Shown one piece after another: positions 25,927-35,782 of a DNA stretch of 64,000 nt. Each line of letters starts with the position of its first letter. The stretch's first letter is position 1. Source of the stretch: an uncultured Flammeovirgaceae bacterium (lineage in GTDB: Bacteria; Bacteroidota; Bacteroidia; Cytophagales; Cyclobacteriaceae); contig CAKZYA010000061.1 of NCBI GenBank assembly GCA_937883755.1, positions 248,001 through 312,000 of the forward strand, read 5' to 3'. The notes beneath the pieces are model-generated. The model was not told the DNA's origin. It did no database searches and saw only the letters and a program-made list of their open reading frames with translations. The position numbers were made by a program, and so were the translations under genes.

Positions 25927-27222
25927 TTATTCTTTTAAAGATTGGGTATCCTGGAGATAGTAGGTGAATGCTTCTAGAAAAAGTGCACCCTGGTGACCAT
26001 CGGTAGCTCGATGGTCAGCCGCTAAGGTAGCGTGGATAACCGGCCGGATGCCCAGCATGCCCTTGGAGGCCCAGGGTTGATCGGTCACCTTCCCTAGTCC
26101 CACAATGGCTACCTGAGGTGGATATATTACCCCGTAAACGGTTTCTACTCCTCGGTCGCCCAGACTGGTTAGGGTTATAGTAGCATCAGTTAGTTCTGAG
26201 CTACGAAGTCGGCCTGAACGTACCCGTTTCGTGAGATCCAGGATATTTTTCATCAATTCGTCCAAGCTCTGCATATCAGCATGGTGGATAGCCGGAATCA
26301 CCAGTCCGCCCTGCCGAAGCGCAATGGCCATACCGATGTGGATTCCTTCTTGAATGTGTAAAGAATCATTTTCCCAATAGCCGTTGAGTTGGGGCACTTC
26401 GGTTAAAGCTCGAGCTAACGCCCGAACGAATAGTACCGCGGGCAGTAACCGTTCTTTTACCGAACGTTGTTGGTTTTCTTGGGCTAACCAAGCTAGGGGC
26501 TCGCTGAGGTCAATATGGGTCTCCAGATAGTAATGCGGAATGTCCCGGTTAGACTGGCTCATAGCAGCCGCAATCGCCCGCCGCATTTTGGTAGAAAAAT
26601 CTCCATTGAACGCCTGGCGAGAAGCTTTAGTAACCACTTCTTCGGTAGGCAAAGGTTCTTTTTTCTCCTTAAGAGCCGTAACTTCTTTGAATTGCTCGGC
26701 AATAGCCTGTTCTACATCGGCTCGGCCAATCGCTCCGTAGGGACGACTTCCGTGCACTGTGTGTAAATCAACACCTCGTTCGACGGCAATCTTGCGGGCG
26801 AGAGGAGAGGCTTTAATGCGTTCGTCCTGGGTAGGTCGAGGGGGCGGGGCAGATGCTGCAACTTGGTGGATAGGATACGTTTTTTCCGTAACTACCGATC
26901 CGGTTTTCAGGACTTTCCCATTGGTTTTAAGGGCTATTTCGGTAGTAGCTGGCTGAGGGGCCTCTATCTCCTCCCAACTTGGTTCACCCTCGCCCCGAAT
27001 GTAGGCGAGTACGGTACCTACCGGAAGTTTTTCGCCCGGTTGCACCAGGATTTTTTCCAAGATTCCATCCTCGAAGACTTCTACGTCAATATCCCCCTTG
27101 TCGGTGGCGATGTCGGCAATGATATCCCCTCTTTTTACCTGATCGCCCAACTGAACGTACCACTCAACCAGGATGGCGGCTTCCATATCGGCCCCTAAAC
27201 TTGGCATAACAAACTTACCCAT
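25927..27222 (-). CDS. 2-oxoacid dehydrogenase E2 (dihydrolipoamide acetyltransferase)
   Basis: The 431-residue protein has one lipoyl domain (residues about 1-80, lipoyl Lys42 in ATDKGD) and a Pro/Ala-rich linker. A peripheral subunit-binding domain follows near residues 135-170 ([13 protein letters not shown]). The catalytic domain ends in the CAT-type motif HRATDG near residue 404. It transfers the acyl group from E1 to CoA. It overlaps the E1beta gene by 8 bp. Confidence 0.93.
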   Translation of the reverse strand: MGKFVMPSLGADMEAAILVEWYVQLGDQVKRGDIIADIATDKGDIDVEVFEDGILEKILVQPGEKLPVGTVLAYIRGEGEPSWEEIEAPQPATTEIALKTNGKVLKTGSVVTEKTYPIHQVAASAPPPRPTQDERIKASPLARKIAVERGVDLHTVHGSRPYGAIGRADVEQAIAEQFKEVTALKEKKEPLPTEEVVTKASRQAFNGDFSTKMRRAIAAAMSQSNRDIPHYYLETHIDLSEPLAWLAQENQQRSVKERLLPAVLFVRALARALTEVPQLNGYWENDSLHIQEGIHIGMAIALRQGGLVIPAIHHADMQSLDELMKNILDLTKRVRSGRLRSSELTDATITLTSLGDRGVETVYGVIYPPQVAIVGLGKVTDQPWASKGMLGIRPVIHATLAADHRATDGHQGALFLEAFTYYLQDTQSLKE

Positions 27223-28219
27223 ACTGCTGCAAAAACGATTTAGTGGTTTGGATAATACTTTCTACTTGCGGTAGTGCTGCATCTTCTAGATGCTTCGCGT
27301 AGGGGATGGGCACTTCAGCACTGCACAAGCGTTCTACCGGGGCATCCAGCTCGTAAAAGACCTTCTCGGTAATACGCGCACTAATTTCCGCAGAGATACT
27401 GCCGCTGCGCCATCCTTCGTCAACCACCATCATCCGGTGGGTTTTACTTACTGATGATAGTAAAGTATCGTCGTCTAGTGGTCGTAATACGCGCAGATCA
27501 ATCACTTCGGCTTCAATACCTTCTTCGGCTAGCTGATTCGCTGCCTCCAGCACTTTGTAGAGACTGGCTCCGTAGGTAGCGATAGAAAGGTCTTTTCCCT
27601 TTCGCATGACCTTGGCCTGACTAATATCTACTGGCTCGTCACTCTCCGGTAACTGTCCTTTGCGATTGTACAGGGTTGAGTTTTCAAAGATCAGGATCGG
27701 ATCAGGATCGTCCAGAGCCGCAGCAAGCATGCCACGGGCATCGGCGATGGTAGCTGGAGTAAGCACCTTAATGCCGGGAATATGGGCGTACCATCCCTCC
27801 AGGCTATGCGAATGCTGAGCTGCGAGCTGCTTACCTCCTCCGGTAGCCATCCGAATCACTACTGGTACATTGAGTTGCCCTCCGGACATATGTAGCAGTG
27901 TAGCGGCATTATTGAGAATCTGGTCTAGGGCTAACAAGCTGAAGTTGACGGTCATGATCTCCACAATGGGTTTCATACCGCCCAGTGCGGCCCCGATGCC
28001 TGCTCCCACGAACGCTGACTCTGACAGCGGAGTGTCGCGAATGCGCTCGGAGCCAAACTCTTTGAGTAGTCCTTGGCTCACGGCAAAACAACCTCCGTAG
28101 TGCCCTATGTCTTCGCCCATCAAAAATACCCGCTCGTCTTGCTGCATAGCCGTACGGATAGCGGCTCGCGTCGCTTCTCGGTAGGTGGTTTGGTGATTAT
28201 CTAGCTGGGTTTCAGTCAT
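27215..28219 (-). CDS. 2-oxoacid dehydrogenase E1 beta subunit (pyruvate dehydrogenase-like)
   Basis: The 334-residue protein has the E1beta pattern: [37 protein letters not shown], and a C-terminal transketolase domain with [15 protein letters not shown]. With E1alpha it performs thiamine-diphosphate-dependent decarboxylation. It overlaps E1alpha by 4 bp. Acetoin dehydrogenase E1 is the main alternative, since the sequences are similar; the adjoining acetate-CoA ligase favours pyruvate/acetyl-CoA metabolism. Confidence 0.9.
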   Translation of the reverse strand: MTETQLDNHQTTYREATRAAIRTAMQQDERVFLMGEDIGHYGGCFAVSQGLLKEFGSERIRDTPLSESAFVGAGIGAALGGMKPIVEIMTVNFSLLALDQILNNAATLLHMSGGQLNVPVVIRMATGGGKQLAAQHSHSLEGWYAHIPGIKVLTPATIADARGMLAAALDDPDPILIFENSTLYNRKGQLPESDEPVDISQAKVMRKGKDLSIATYGASLYKVLEAANQLAEEGIEAEVIDLRVLRPLDDDTLLSSVSKTHRMMVVDEGWRSGSISAEISARITEKVFYELDAPVERLCSAEVPIPYAKHLEDAALPQVESIIQTTKSFLQQYG

Positions 28220-29238
28220 GATTTTTCGGTTTCAGAATATACGAAACGAGTAAGGTCTTCTACTGGCTCCCAAGTGCCTTGCTCGGCAAAATCAACCGCA
28301 GCCTGTACTTCTTCGGCTACTTGATCTTCTAGCTCTTTAATTACCTCGTTGGTGATTAACCGTCGACTCTTCAATAGCTGAATGAACTGGTTGATAGGAT
28401 CTTTCCTTTTCCAGGCAGCTACTTCGGCTTTCGTGCGGTAGAGTTCAGCGTCGAACATGGAATGAGCGCGGAAGCGGTAGGTTCGGCACTCCAGAAAGTA
28501 GGGTTTCTGCTCGGTACGCACGAATTGGGCAGCTTTTTGGGCAGCCTTTCCTACGGCTAGCACATCCATGCCATCCACCGATGCGGCGGTAACTCCGTAG
28601 CTCTTGGACTTTTCTACCAGATCAGTCACCGACTCCGATAGTTTAAGAGCGGTACCCATCGCATACGAATTATTTTCACAAACAAACAGGACGGGTAGTT
28701 GCCAGAGAGCGGTAAGGTTCATCGTCTCATGAAACTCGCCTTCGGCAACCGCGCCTTCGCCAAAAAAGCAACAGGTAACTTGTTGTTTATGCTGCATCTT
28801 ATCAGCTAATGCCAGTCCACCCGCTACCGGTAATCCCCCGCCTACAATGGCGTTACCGCCGTAAAAGCGCAGACTCGCATCAAACAGATGCATCGAGCCC
28901 CCTCGTCCCCGGCTGCACCCTTCTTGCTTGCCGTACATTTCCGCCATGATAGCGTTGGCGGTTAGGCTCCGGGCTAGCGCGTGACCGTGTTCCCGGTAGG
29001 TAGCCACTACGGCATCTTCCGGATTGAGGGCTTCCATGATCCCTACCGCCACGGCTTCCTCACCGATATACAGGTGCAGAAACCCCCTAATCTTGAGCTT
29101 GGTGTATAATTCGGCAGACTTCTCCTCTAGCCGTCGGATGCGGATCATTTGGTGGAGCAAATGTTTGGCGTGATTCTTAGTGAGACTAGCTCTTTTTTTC
29201 TGAGAAGTTTTCTTTTCTACTATTTTCTCGGTCTCCAT
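28216..29238 (-). CDS. 2-oxoacid dehydrogenase E1 alpha subunit (pyruvate dehydrogenase-like)
   Basis: The 340-residue protein has [10 protein letters not shown] and the thiamine diphosphate/Mg motif [15 protein letters not shown] near residue 156, followed by [10 protein letters not shown] basic N-terminal extension (KKTSQKKR) is unusual but short. It forms the first enzymatic gene of the PDH block and follows a coiled-coil lipoprotein gene by 6 bp. Confidence 0.92.
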   Translation of the reverse strand: METEKIVEKKTSQKKRASLTKNHAKHLLHQMIRIRRLEEKSAELYTKLKIRGFLHLYIGEEAVAVGIMEALNPEDAVVATYREHGHALARSLTANAIMAEMYGKQEGCSRGRGGSMHLFDASLRFYGGNAIVGGGLPVAGGLALADKMQHKQQVTCCFFGEGAVAEGEFHETMNLTALWQLPVLFVCENNSYAMGTALKLSESVTDLVEKSKSYGVTAASVDGMDVLAVGKAAQKAAQFVRTEQKPYFLECRTYRFRAHSMFDAELYRTKAEVAAWKRKDPINQFIQLLKSRRLITNEVIKELEDQVAEEVQAAVDFAEQGTWEPVEDLTRFVYSETEKS

Positions 29239-29244
29239 AGAGCG

Positions 29245-30132
29245 TTACTTTACTAGCATTACCATGTATTTTGACGACTCCCAGAATTTTTCAGGATCGG
29301 AAACAACGAGGTTTACCTTCTCGCCCGAATCCTCTTTATCAATTTCGTAAGAATCAGACGGATGCACCGTGACTAGGGTAACGTCTTTTCCTTCTACAGA
29401 AAATTGATTCGTTTCCCGGATGTCGATGCGGGTGAATTTATCTGGGTCAAAGTCATCATTTAGGGTTTTGACTCCTCCGAAGATTCCCAGAAAACCTCCT
29501 TTCTTGTCCAGAATTTCTTCTTCCTTCAAGTTTTTGAAATCGCCGGTCACAAAGTAGGCGGTGTTGAGGGCGTTGGCTTTCTCTTCATTGAGTTGGATTA
29601 GACTATCTACTTCGGTTTGCAGGGTTACGACCGTGGTTTGCACTTCTTCTAACTGAGTTTTTAGCGTGATCAAGTTTTGTTCTCGCTCCTCAAGTTGCTG
29701 CTCCAGATTTTCTTTCAATTCGGTGGCAGTCGTGCTTAACTGCCCTTTTTCTTGAAGAGATGCCCTCAGCCGAGCGTTTAGCTGCTTAATTACTTGCTTA
29801 TTCTTGGTAAGCAGACTATCAATTGCCTGTATGTCTTGACGAATTTGCTCGCCTAAATCCTTGGGGGAAAGGTCATTTTTCTTAGTTAGTTGAATATTCA
29901 GCTCGCGGGCTCGAATTTCTCCCAGATCGTCCTCTATACCGCTCATAGATTCCATGAAGTTAGCAAGCATCGAGTCTTTCTGCTGAATCTGTTGCTGCAC
30001 TTCTTGTCGCAGTTGGGATTCAGCTTCTTCCAAAGTAGCAACTCGACTTTGGAGCTCTTCTCTTTCCTGGCGGTTGCACTGGAAGAATAAAGTTGCTGAT
30101 AACAGAATGATGAAATAGTTTTTTGTAGCCAT
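29245..30132 (-). CDS. Coiled-coil lipoprotein
   Basis: The 295-residue protein has a leader ending FFQC (Cys19, lipobox-like). A long coiled coil runs from about residue 25 to 195 (repeated QLRQEVQQQIQQ-type heptads). A compact beta-rich C-terminal domain carries GGFLGIFGG. It is anchored in a membrane and periplasmic or surface-exposed. It sits inside the acetate-CoA ligase/PDH operon, where its role is not evident. Confidence 0.75.
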   Translation of the reverse strand: MATKNYFIILLSATLFFQCNRQEREELQSRVATLEEAESQLRQEVQQQIQQKDSMLANFMESMSGIEDDLGEIRARELNIQLTKKNDLSPKDLGEQIRQDIQAIDSLLTKNKQVIKQLNARLRASLQEKGQLSTTATELKENLEQQLEEREQNLITLKTQLEEVQTTVVTLQTEVDSLIQLNEEKANALNTAYFVTGDFKNLKEEEILDKKGGFLGIFGGVKTLNDDFDPDKFTRIDIRETNQFSVEGKDVTLVTVHPSDSYEIDKEDSGEKVNLVVSDPEKFWESSKYMVMLVK

Positions 30133-30160
30133 GACTGTTTTGTTTATTAAGCTCAGTAGT

Positions 30161-31894
30161 TCACGTATTTTTCTCTAAAGTAGAGGTATCGCCTTCCGGA
30201 AGCCCTAATTCCCGCGCTTTTAGTAATCGTCGCATAATCTTACCACTTCGGGTTCGGGGCATGTCCTCGCTAAACTCAATCTCTTTGGGAGCTACAGCTG
30301 ACCCTAGTTTTTTTCGGGCAAGTCCTTTAATATCCAAAGCCAGTTCTTCATTAGGCTCTATTCCGGGCTTCAGGGCTACGTAGGCTTTCACTAGTTCGCC
30401 AATCATGGTATCCGGAATACCAATCACGGCTGCTTCGGCTACTGCCGGATGTTCCATCAGGGCGCTTTCCACCTCAAAAGGTCCTACCATATGGCCTGAG
30501 GTTTTGATAATATCGTCGGCTCTTCCTACAAACCAGAAGTAGCCATCTTCGTCTTGTTTTGCCAGGTCGCCGGTGATGTACCACCCATCCACGAAGCACT
30601 TATTATATCGCTCCTCTTCGTGTAAATACCCCCGAAACATAGACGGCCAACCGGGTTTAAGTGCTAAATCTCCAATTTCACCCGGAGGAAGTACTTTTAC
30701 GTTTTGATCATCAACTTGCTCAACTACCGCCGCTTCTATACCCGGAAGAGGACGACCCATGGAGCCGGGTTTGATGGGAACGGAAGCAAAATTAGAGATC
30801 ATAATCCCTCCTGTCTCGCTTTGCCACCAGTTATCGTAAATCGGCATTCCCAATACCTTTTGAGCCCAGGAAATGGCTTCCGGGTTAAGGGGCTCGCCTA
30901 CGCTATGAATGAGCCGCAGATGATTAAGTTGATGTTGATTTTTCGGCTCAGTATCTGAGCGCATTAGCATACGAACCGCGGTGGGCGCGGTGTACCATAC
31001 GCTTACCTGTTGCTGTTCCAGAGTATTGTACCAACGTTCGGTATCGAAATCGGCTTCATCAATGATGCTGGTGACGCCGTGGGTGAGAGGAGCGATAATG
31101 CCGTAAGAAGTACCAGTCACCCATCCGGGGTCGGCCGTACACCAATAGATATCTTCTGGGTGAAGGTCTAACACGTATTTCCCAGTGATATAGTGCGTAA
31201 GGACAGCCTGATGGGCGTGGATAGCCCCTTTAGGCATTCCGGTAGTGCCACTGGTGAAGTGGAGAATCGCCATATCTTCTGGGTCGGTAGGAGGAATAGT
31301 AAATTCATCAGAGGCCTCCTTCATCAACAGAGGCCAGGAAACTACCCTCGTATTAAGGTGTTCTTCAGCGTCCACTAGTATCACGTACTGCAAGCTGGGC
31401 AGGTGATCGAGTAGTCCTATGATTTTCCGGTGGAATAATCGTTCTGTAGTCACTAACACCTTAGCATCGCCTTTGGTGAGCCGTTGGCGAATCGGTTCCG
31501 GGCCGAAGGCGGAGAACAAGGGGCAAAAAACACTGGTGTTTTTCCAAGTGCCCAGAGCCGCGATATAGAGCTCGAGGATGCGACCGGTTAGCAGAAAAAC
31601 CCGATCTTGTTTACCAACTTCTAATTTCTGGAGCACATTGGCGAAGCGGTTGGATTGCTTTCGTAATGCATCGTAGGTCAGATCACGTACTTCGCCTTTT
31701 TTTCCTAGCCATCGGAAGGCAGTTCGATCCAGACTAGCATGTCGATCTACGGCTTCATGGGCAATATTGAGTCCTTTCTTTTCTGGTAGGCCGTCTAGTT
31801 CTTCGTATACCTGCTCCCAGCGAAAGTCGGCGCAGGTTTTTTCGTAGTCCTGAAGGTGAGGAGTAACTGAAAGGGTATTTGTTAGTGTTTCCAT
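30161..31894 (-). CDS. acsA: AMP-forming acetate-CoA ligase (acetyl-CoA synthetase)
   Basis: The 577-residue adenylating enzyme has the AMP-binding motif [12 protein letters not shown] near residue 219, GEPLNPEA and DNWWQSETG in the acetate-type active site, [22 protein letters not shown], and a C-terminal [11 protein letters not shown] (catalytic, acetylatable Lys). It makes acetyl-CoA from acetate, ATP and CoA. It heads the operon that includes the PDH genes. A phased box pair (31965/31987) lies 70 bp upstream and is shared with the divergent haem lipoprotein. Confidence 0.9.
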   Translation of the reverse strand: METLTNTLSVTPHLQDYEKTCADFRWEQVYEELDGLPEKKGLNIAHEAVDRHASLDRTAFRWLGKKGEVRDLTYDALRKQSNRFANVLQKLEVGKQDRVFLLTGRILELYIAALGTWKNTSVFCPLFSAFGPEPIRQRLTKGDAKVLVTTERLFHRKIIGLLDHLPSLQYVILVDAEEHLNTRVVSWPLLMKEASDEFTIPPTDPEDMAILHFTSGTTGMPKGAIHAHQAVLTHYITGKYVLDLHPEDIYWCTADPGWVTGTSYGIIAPLTHGVTSIIDEADFDTERWYNTLEQQQVSVWYTAPTAVRMLMRSDTEPKNQHQLNHLRLIHSVGEPLNPEAISWAQKVLGMPIYDNWWQSETGGIMISNFASVPIKPGSMGRPLPGIEAAVVEQVDDQNVKVLPPGEIGDLALKPGWPSMFRGYLHEEERYNKCFVDGWYITGDLAKQDEDGYFWFVGRADDIIKTSGHMVGPFEVESALMEHPAVAEAAVIGIPDTMIGELVKAYVALKPGIEPNEELALDIKGLARKKLGSAVAPKEIEFSEDMPRTRSGKIMRRLLKARELGLPEGDTSTLEKNT

Positions 31895-31964
31895 GGTGCT
31901 AATTGCTTAAGGAGATATTAGATCAATTGGATGATAAGGTAGGCCGCCCCTGCCAGGGTAGCAA

Positions 31965-31998
31965 TAACTTGGGTCACTAATAAGAATGACCTAGATCA
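31965..31998. promoter_or_regulatory. Phased box pair TAACTTGGGTCA / TGACCTAGATCA
   Basis: Boxes at 31965-31976 (one mismatch) and 31987-31998 (exact) are 22 bp apart, 70 bp from the acetate-CoA ligase start and 75 bp from the haem lipoprotein start. Confidence 0.7.
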
Positions 31999-32073
31999 TT
32001 TTCATATTGAAAATTGATTCTTTGCTTGCAAAATGTAGGGGTTTATGAAATCTTGAAACAGACGATCAATCAC

Positions 32074-32697
32074 ATGAATAAGTTATTACTCGTAGTGGCT
32101 CTAGCCACGCTGTTGAGCTGCACCGATAGTAGCAAGAAAGAAACTACTAATGCCACACAAACCGAAGAAATAGAAGAGGTAGTATTAGCTGAAGGGAACC
32201 GAATATCAGCGCTGGCTCAACAGGCTTTGGGTGGGCAGTTAAAACAGGCTATTTCGGAGAGAGGCGTTCTGGAGGCAGTGAAATTTTGTAACGTTGCAGC
32301 TTACCCCATTCTTGACACATTGACAACTGGATTGGATGCTGAAATCAAACGAGCTTCCCTGCGGCCTAGAAACCCCCAAGATGCGCCTACGGATACAGAA
32401 GGAAAAATTCTGGAGCAGTATCAATCGCAGCTAAGCAGCAGTCAGGAGCTTCAGCCAGTGGTGGAAGTGCTGGACGAACAGCATATACTTTATGCTAAAC
32501 CGATTGTGATGAACAATCCGTTGTGCCTAAATTGTCACGGCACAGTAGGAACACAGGTAAGCGACGAAACGAATGCTTTGCTCAAAAGCCTGTATCCGGA
32601 AGATAATGCTACCGGGCACCAACTGGGTGATTTACGGGGTATTTGGAGTATTACATTTTCGCGAGAAGATTTGGTTGCTTACCTAAATCAGCAGTAA
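32074..32697 (+). CDS. Haem-binding DUF3365/Tll0287-like lipoprotein
   Basis: The start at 32074 (MNKLLLVV) gives a lipoprotein leader with LLSC; the longer frame would begin only 16 bp after the regulatory box. The 207-residue product has the DUF3365 pattern (LEAVKFCNVAA, SLRPRNPQDAPTD, then the c-type haem motif CLNCHG near residue 150, and DLRGIWSITF). Such periplasmic haem domains serve as redox or gas sensors or electron carriers. It stands alone, divergent from the acetate-CoA ligase operon. Confidence 0.85.
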   Translation: MNKLLLVVALATLLSCTDSSKKETTNATQTEEIEEVVLAEGNRISALAQQALGGQLKQAISERGVLEAVKFCNVAAYPILDTLTTGLDAEIKRASLRPRNPQDAPTDTEGKILEQYQSQLSSSQELQPVVEVLDEQHILYAKPIVMNNPLCLNCHGTVGTQVSDETNALLKSLYPEDNATGHQLGDLRGIWSITFSREDLVAYLNQQ

Positions 32698-32699
32698 GA

Positions 32700-33044
32700 T
32701 TAGCCTTGATTCCAACCAAGTAAAAAACTCCTTAGCAACACTAGTAACAGCCCGATGCCAAACAGCGTACCGAAAATCGTTTTGTTGTACCTGGCAAGCC
32801 ACTCAGGCAAATAGATATCAAAGTTATCGTTTTGCGCCTCAGTATACCGGGCCGCTATATCGGATAGGGGGCAACGCCAGCGATTAATCAGTAGCACTCC
32901 CGTTTCCAGCACGATCAATCCGATGGCTGACCAAACGAGGCCTTGTTTTTCTCCGCTGATCCCGACGTACAGCACGTAAAAAATAGCCGAAGCCATGATG
33001 GCCCAAACCAGGGTGTGGATTGTTTTGATAACGCGTAATTCCAT
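32700..33044 (-). CDS. Three- to four-span membrane protein, unknown
   Basis: I chose the ATG at 33044 (MELRVIKT); the longer frame overlaps the upstream gene. The 114-residue product has hydrophobic segments separated by an RWRCPLSDIAARY loop and a PEWLARYNK loop, and ends in a hydrophobic tail. The family is not recognised with confidence (DUF2784-like at best). It ends only 2 bp from the stop of the convergent haem lipoprotein gene. Confidence 0.7.
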   Translation of the reverse strand: MELRVIKTIHTLVWAIMASAIFYVLYVGISGEKQGLVWSAIGLIVLETGVLLINRWRCPLSDIAARYTEAQNDNFDIYLPEWLARYNKTIFGTLFGIGLLLVLLRSFLLGWNQG

Positions 33045-33070
33045 AGGGAAGGTAAACTGTTTATCGGACG

Positions 33071-33472
33071 TTAATGCTGGAACCATATAATAGCTGATAG
33101 GATAAAAACGGCTGCTCCTAAAGTTAGATAGAAAAGTTCAATGCGGGTAGCACCAGGGTTACCCTGATCCAGTATGCGTATTTCCACCAGAATAAATCCG
33201 ACCATGATCAAACCGGCCAGCATGGCGTAGACCGGATAGACAGGATTGCTAGCAAAGTATAGGATAGCGGCTACCAGGGAACTCCCGCCCACGATGACCG
33301 AAAGGATCAGTGCCGGGATGGTGTAGCTTCTAAACAGGGTGCTCCGCAACCAGGCTAAAGGGAATTTATCCACCCTAGTGATAATGGCTATTCCGCCTCC
33401 GATGGCCGTCAGTGCCATAAAGGCTGTTATCAATCCGATAACAAGCGGTACTATATCCGTTATGCTTTCCAT
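33071..33472 (-). CDS. Four-span membrane protein, unknown
   Basis: The 133-residue protein is almost entirely hydrophobic, with four likely spans and one polar loop (RILDQGNPGATRIE). I do not recognise it. It lies 22 bp downstream of the phosphoribosyltransferase gene and upstream of another small membrane protein, forming a three-gene unit. Confidence 0.75.
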   Translation of the reverse strand: MESITDIVPLVIGLITAFMALTAIGGGIAIITRVDKFPLAWLRSTLFRSYTIPALILSVIVGGSSLVAAILYFASNPVYPVYAMLAGLIMVGFILVEIRILDQGNPGATRIELFYLTLGAAVFILSAIIWFQH

Positions 33473-33494
33473 AGGTAATAGTTAGATGAAGTTA

Positions 33495-34115
33495 TTAATC
33501 AGAACGAAGTAGCTCGATTACTTCCTGATCACTCACTGGTCTGAAATCCTGATAAAATTCTCCTACTGCCCCAAAGGGTTTAGGAGTAGCTAAGCAGAAT
33601 GTCTGGTCGGCTTTGCGAGCGGTCTTTCGGTAGGCTTCCTCGGAGGCTACCGGAACAGCAACAATAATCTGCTTAGCTCCCTGACCTCGAACCAAATCAA
33701 TCGCTCCTAGCATGGTGCTACCGGTAGCCATGCCATCGTCTACCAAAAGCGCAGTCTTTTGCTTTGGATCAATCGGCTTTCGTCCGCTCTGATACATCTG
33801 GTATTTTTGCCGAATCTCTCGTTGAAGACGAGCGACTTCGGTAGCTACATAGTTCTCAGGAATAAGTTCGTGCTTATTGACGACGTATCCGGAAGCACTG
33901 ACTGAACCGACGGCATACTCGGGGTTAAGGGGATGACCGATTTTTTTAGCAATCACAATGTCCAGTGGCCAGTGTAAATAATCGGCAATATATCGCCCTA
34001 AAGGAACTCCGCCACGGGGTAAAGCTAACACTACGCCATCTTTTTGTGATTGATACGATTGCAGAAAGGTGAGTAGTTTTTCGGCGGCATCTTCTCGATT
34101 CAAAAACTGATTCAT
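33495..34115 (-). CDS. Phosphoribosyltransferase-domain protein
   Basis: I chose the start at 34115 (MNQFLNREDAAEKLL). The 206-residue protein has the type I PRTase fold: VVLALPRGGVPLG near the N-terminus, DIVIAKKIGHP, and the PRPP loop LLVDDGMATGSTM. The substrate base is unknown. This branch recurs in bacterial stress gene sets rather than purine salvage operons. A perfect TGATTTAAATCA box lies 113 bp upstream of this start. Confidence 0.88.
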   Translation of the reverse strand: MNQFLNREDAAEKLLTFLQSYQSQKDGVVLALPRGGVPLGRYIADYLHWPLDIVIAKKIGHPLNPEYAVGSVSASGYVVNKHELIPENYVATEVARLQREIRQKYQMYQSGRKPIDPKQKTALLVDDGMATGSTMLGAIDLVRGQGAKQIIVAVPVASEEAYRKTARKADQTFCLATPKPFGAVGEFYQDFRPVSDQEVIELLRSD

Positions 34116-34228
34116 CGCTCCTTGTTTGAAAGATACTCCTCTAAAAAGGCGAAGTACGGCACCAGGATGTTCTTTTCCTATGATGTAGATCACTGAAGTT
34201 TGCCAAAGATGAAAGTTGTAATCGCTAC

Positions 34229-34240
34229 TGATTTAAATCA
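34229..34240. promoter_or_regulatory. Box TGATTTAAATCA
   Basis: This fully palindromic 12-mer lies upstream of the phosphoribosyltransferase operon. No partner is visible at 22 bp on either side. Confidence 0.6.
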
Positions 34241-34448
34241 TTGCTCTCTTCTAGCTACTAGGTTAAATTGCTCATGCAGTACGAAAGAATGAGCTATAAA
34301 AAAGCGAAGCATATTGATGCTACTCCTTTTAACCGACCATCCAAGAAGCAAACCTGTCGGTGGTGACTATTCTTATACTCACTGTTAGCGTTCCTGCTTC
34401 AGGAACATACCATAGATTAAAACATTAACCACTTATAACGTTATTATC

Positions 34449-34730
34449 ATGAACAATCAGGAAGCCCGACAAAGAGCCGAAAAAAAGGTTGAAGCAAAGA
34501 TTGGACTTTATATTCACTTAGCCGTTTACGTTGTGATAATCACGTCTCTTGCAATTATTAATTACAGTACATCAACCGAATACATCTGGTTTAAGTGGCC
34601 ATTAATCGGATGGGGAATTGCTGTGATTATTCACGCTTTGAGTATCTACAATCCATTGGGAGAATCGACTATCAAAGAACGGATGATTGAAAAAGAAATG
34701 AACAAGGAAAGCCAATTAAGAAAATTATAG
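34449..34730 (+). CDS. 2TM-domain protein
   Basis: The 93-residue protein matches the small 2TM domain family: a basic N-terminal helix (ARQRAEKKVEAKIGLYIHLAVYV), a first span, the WFKWPLIGWGIAVIIHAL second span, then a charged helix. In other Bacteroidota this domain occurs alone or fused to LytTR regulators. Its stand-alone role is unknown. Confidence 0.85.
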   Translation: MNNQEARQRAEKKVEAKIGLYIHLAVYVVIITSLAIINYSTSTEYIWFKWPLIGWGIAVIIHALSIYNPLGESTIKERMIEKEMNKESQLRKL

Positions 34731-35048
34731 CAGTTTGTGACAGCCCGAGTAAAGGATAGTGTATATATCATAGGAATGACTTTTTGCCAACCTCTCAAGA
34801 TTGTAGCGACTGACGTTAGGTTGATCAAGCGGCGGCTGTGCAAAAGTATTTGCTGGCTAAGTAACGATTTTCTCAGGCTATAGAAAAAGACAGTATCTTT
34901 CGCTCTAGACGGACATATCGCTACCGAAGTAGAGTTAGGTAAAAGATTTTGGTGCGGCAGGTATCTATGTTATTTTGATCTCGCAACAGTGTAGATGTCA
35001 GCATATAATTAAAAATGCCTCGAGGTTCTAATTGTAATTTCACTAAAA
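34731..35048. other. Intergenic, possibly decayed coding sequence
   Basis: This 318-bp gap has no intact gene or box. Short readable stretches (AAAVQKYLLAK, stop, RFSQAIEKDSIF) hint at decayed protein-coding sequence, but I cannot assign a family. Confidence 0.35.
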
Positions 35049-35675
35049 TTAATTTTCAGGTAGCCTATTTCTTTTCACTATAAGCCAGATGCTTAGTGAA
35101 AGTTCCGCAATAGCCATTGTTGACATTATAATGACCGCAAGTGTTTCGGGTAGCTGAAAATCTACAAAGAATACTATATAGGTAAACGATGCAACGATCA
35201 ATAATACTCCAAGGCTTTTTGGGATATATGCTGACTTGAAGACCGAATAACCAAGTATAAGTATGTGTAAGGCGAAAAATATGTATCCCGTAAGCTTTAC
35301 AGATGCATAACCGTAAACATCGATAATTTGGAATACCAGAGCAAACAATCCAATGGTCAAAGTAAAAGCGTATAGCAATCTGAGCACTGCCGTTAACGAC
35401 GCAAGATTCTTATTCGCGGGTTTAAGAACTACATAAAGCGCGAGACCAATAATTGAATCAAGGGCAAGTACGAGTAGATAACCAAAAACAGCCAAACCAA
35501 AGCGTCTCGAGTTAGCCTCAATATCGCTGGCTAAAGCTTCTGTATCACCTGGTACTACAAAATTGGCTAAAAGAAAATCATCAACTAAGGTTACGATAAA
35601 AATCGAGGTTATAAACGCAATTCCTACAACCATTGCCGCTTTGCTGCTCGATAAATTAGTGACGAAACTCTTCAT
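35049..35675 (-). CDS. DUF4386 family integral membrane protein (second copy)
   Basis: The 208-residue protein has about six spans and the DUF4386 pattern (NFVVPGDTEALASDIEANSRRFGLAVFGYLLVL is spread over the first loop and second span; LASLTAVLRLLYAFTLTIG follows). It is a paralogue of the 2840 gene, though diverged. Function unknown. The coding sequence is AT-richer than its surroundings. Confidence 0.75.
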   Translation of the reverse strand: MKSFVTNLSSSKAAMVVGIAFITSIFIVTLVDDFLLANFVVPGDTEALASDIEANSRRFGLAVFGYLLVLALDSIIGLALYVVLKPANKNLASLTAVLRLLYAFTLTIGLFALVFQIIDVYGYASVKLTGYIFFALHILILGYSVFKSAYIPKSLGVLLIVASFTYIVFFVDFQLPETLAVIIMSTMAIAELSLSIWLIVKRNRLPEN

Positions 35676-35782
35676 ATAGTTTTCTTTTGGTTTGTTAGAT
35701 GTTTGTTAATCACAATGATTCATCCTTTTAAATACTTAGAACACAACTTTGAAAACGTCATGAGTAATTCTATCTATTCTTA

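Noticed and set aside
31918-31977. 19-codon hydrophobic frame with GTG start upstream of the acetate-CoA ligase
   Set aside because: Its start overlaps the proximal regulatory box (31965-31976), so it would lie upstream of the expected transcript.
34209-34292. Frame starting MKVVIATD, like a universal-stress-protein start
   Set aside because: It stops after 27 codons and contains the regulatory box; the resemblance is only eight residues.
34289-34366. 25-codon basic frame 48 bp from the 34229 box
   Set aside because: The spacing is suggestive, but the sequence is low-information and basic, with no support beyond distance.
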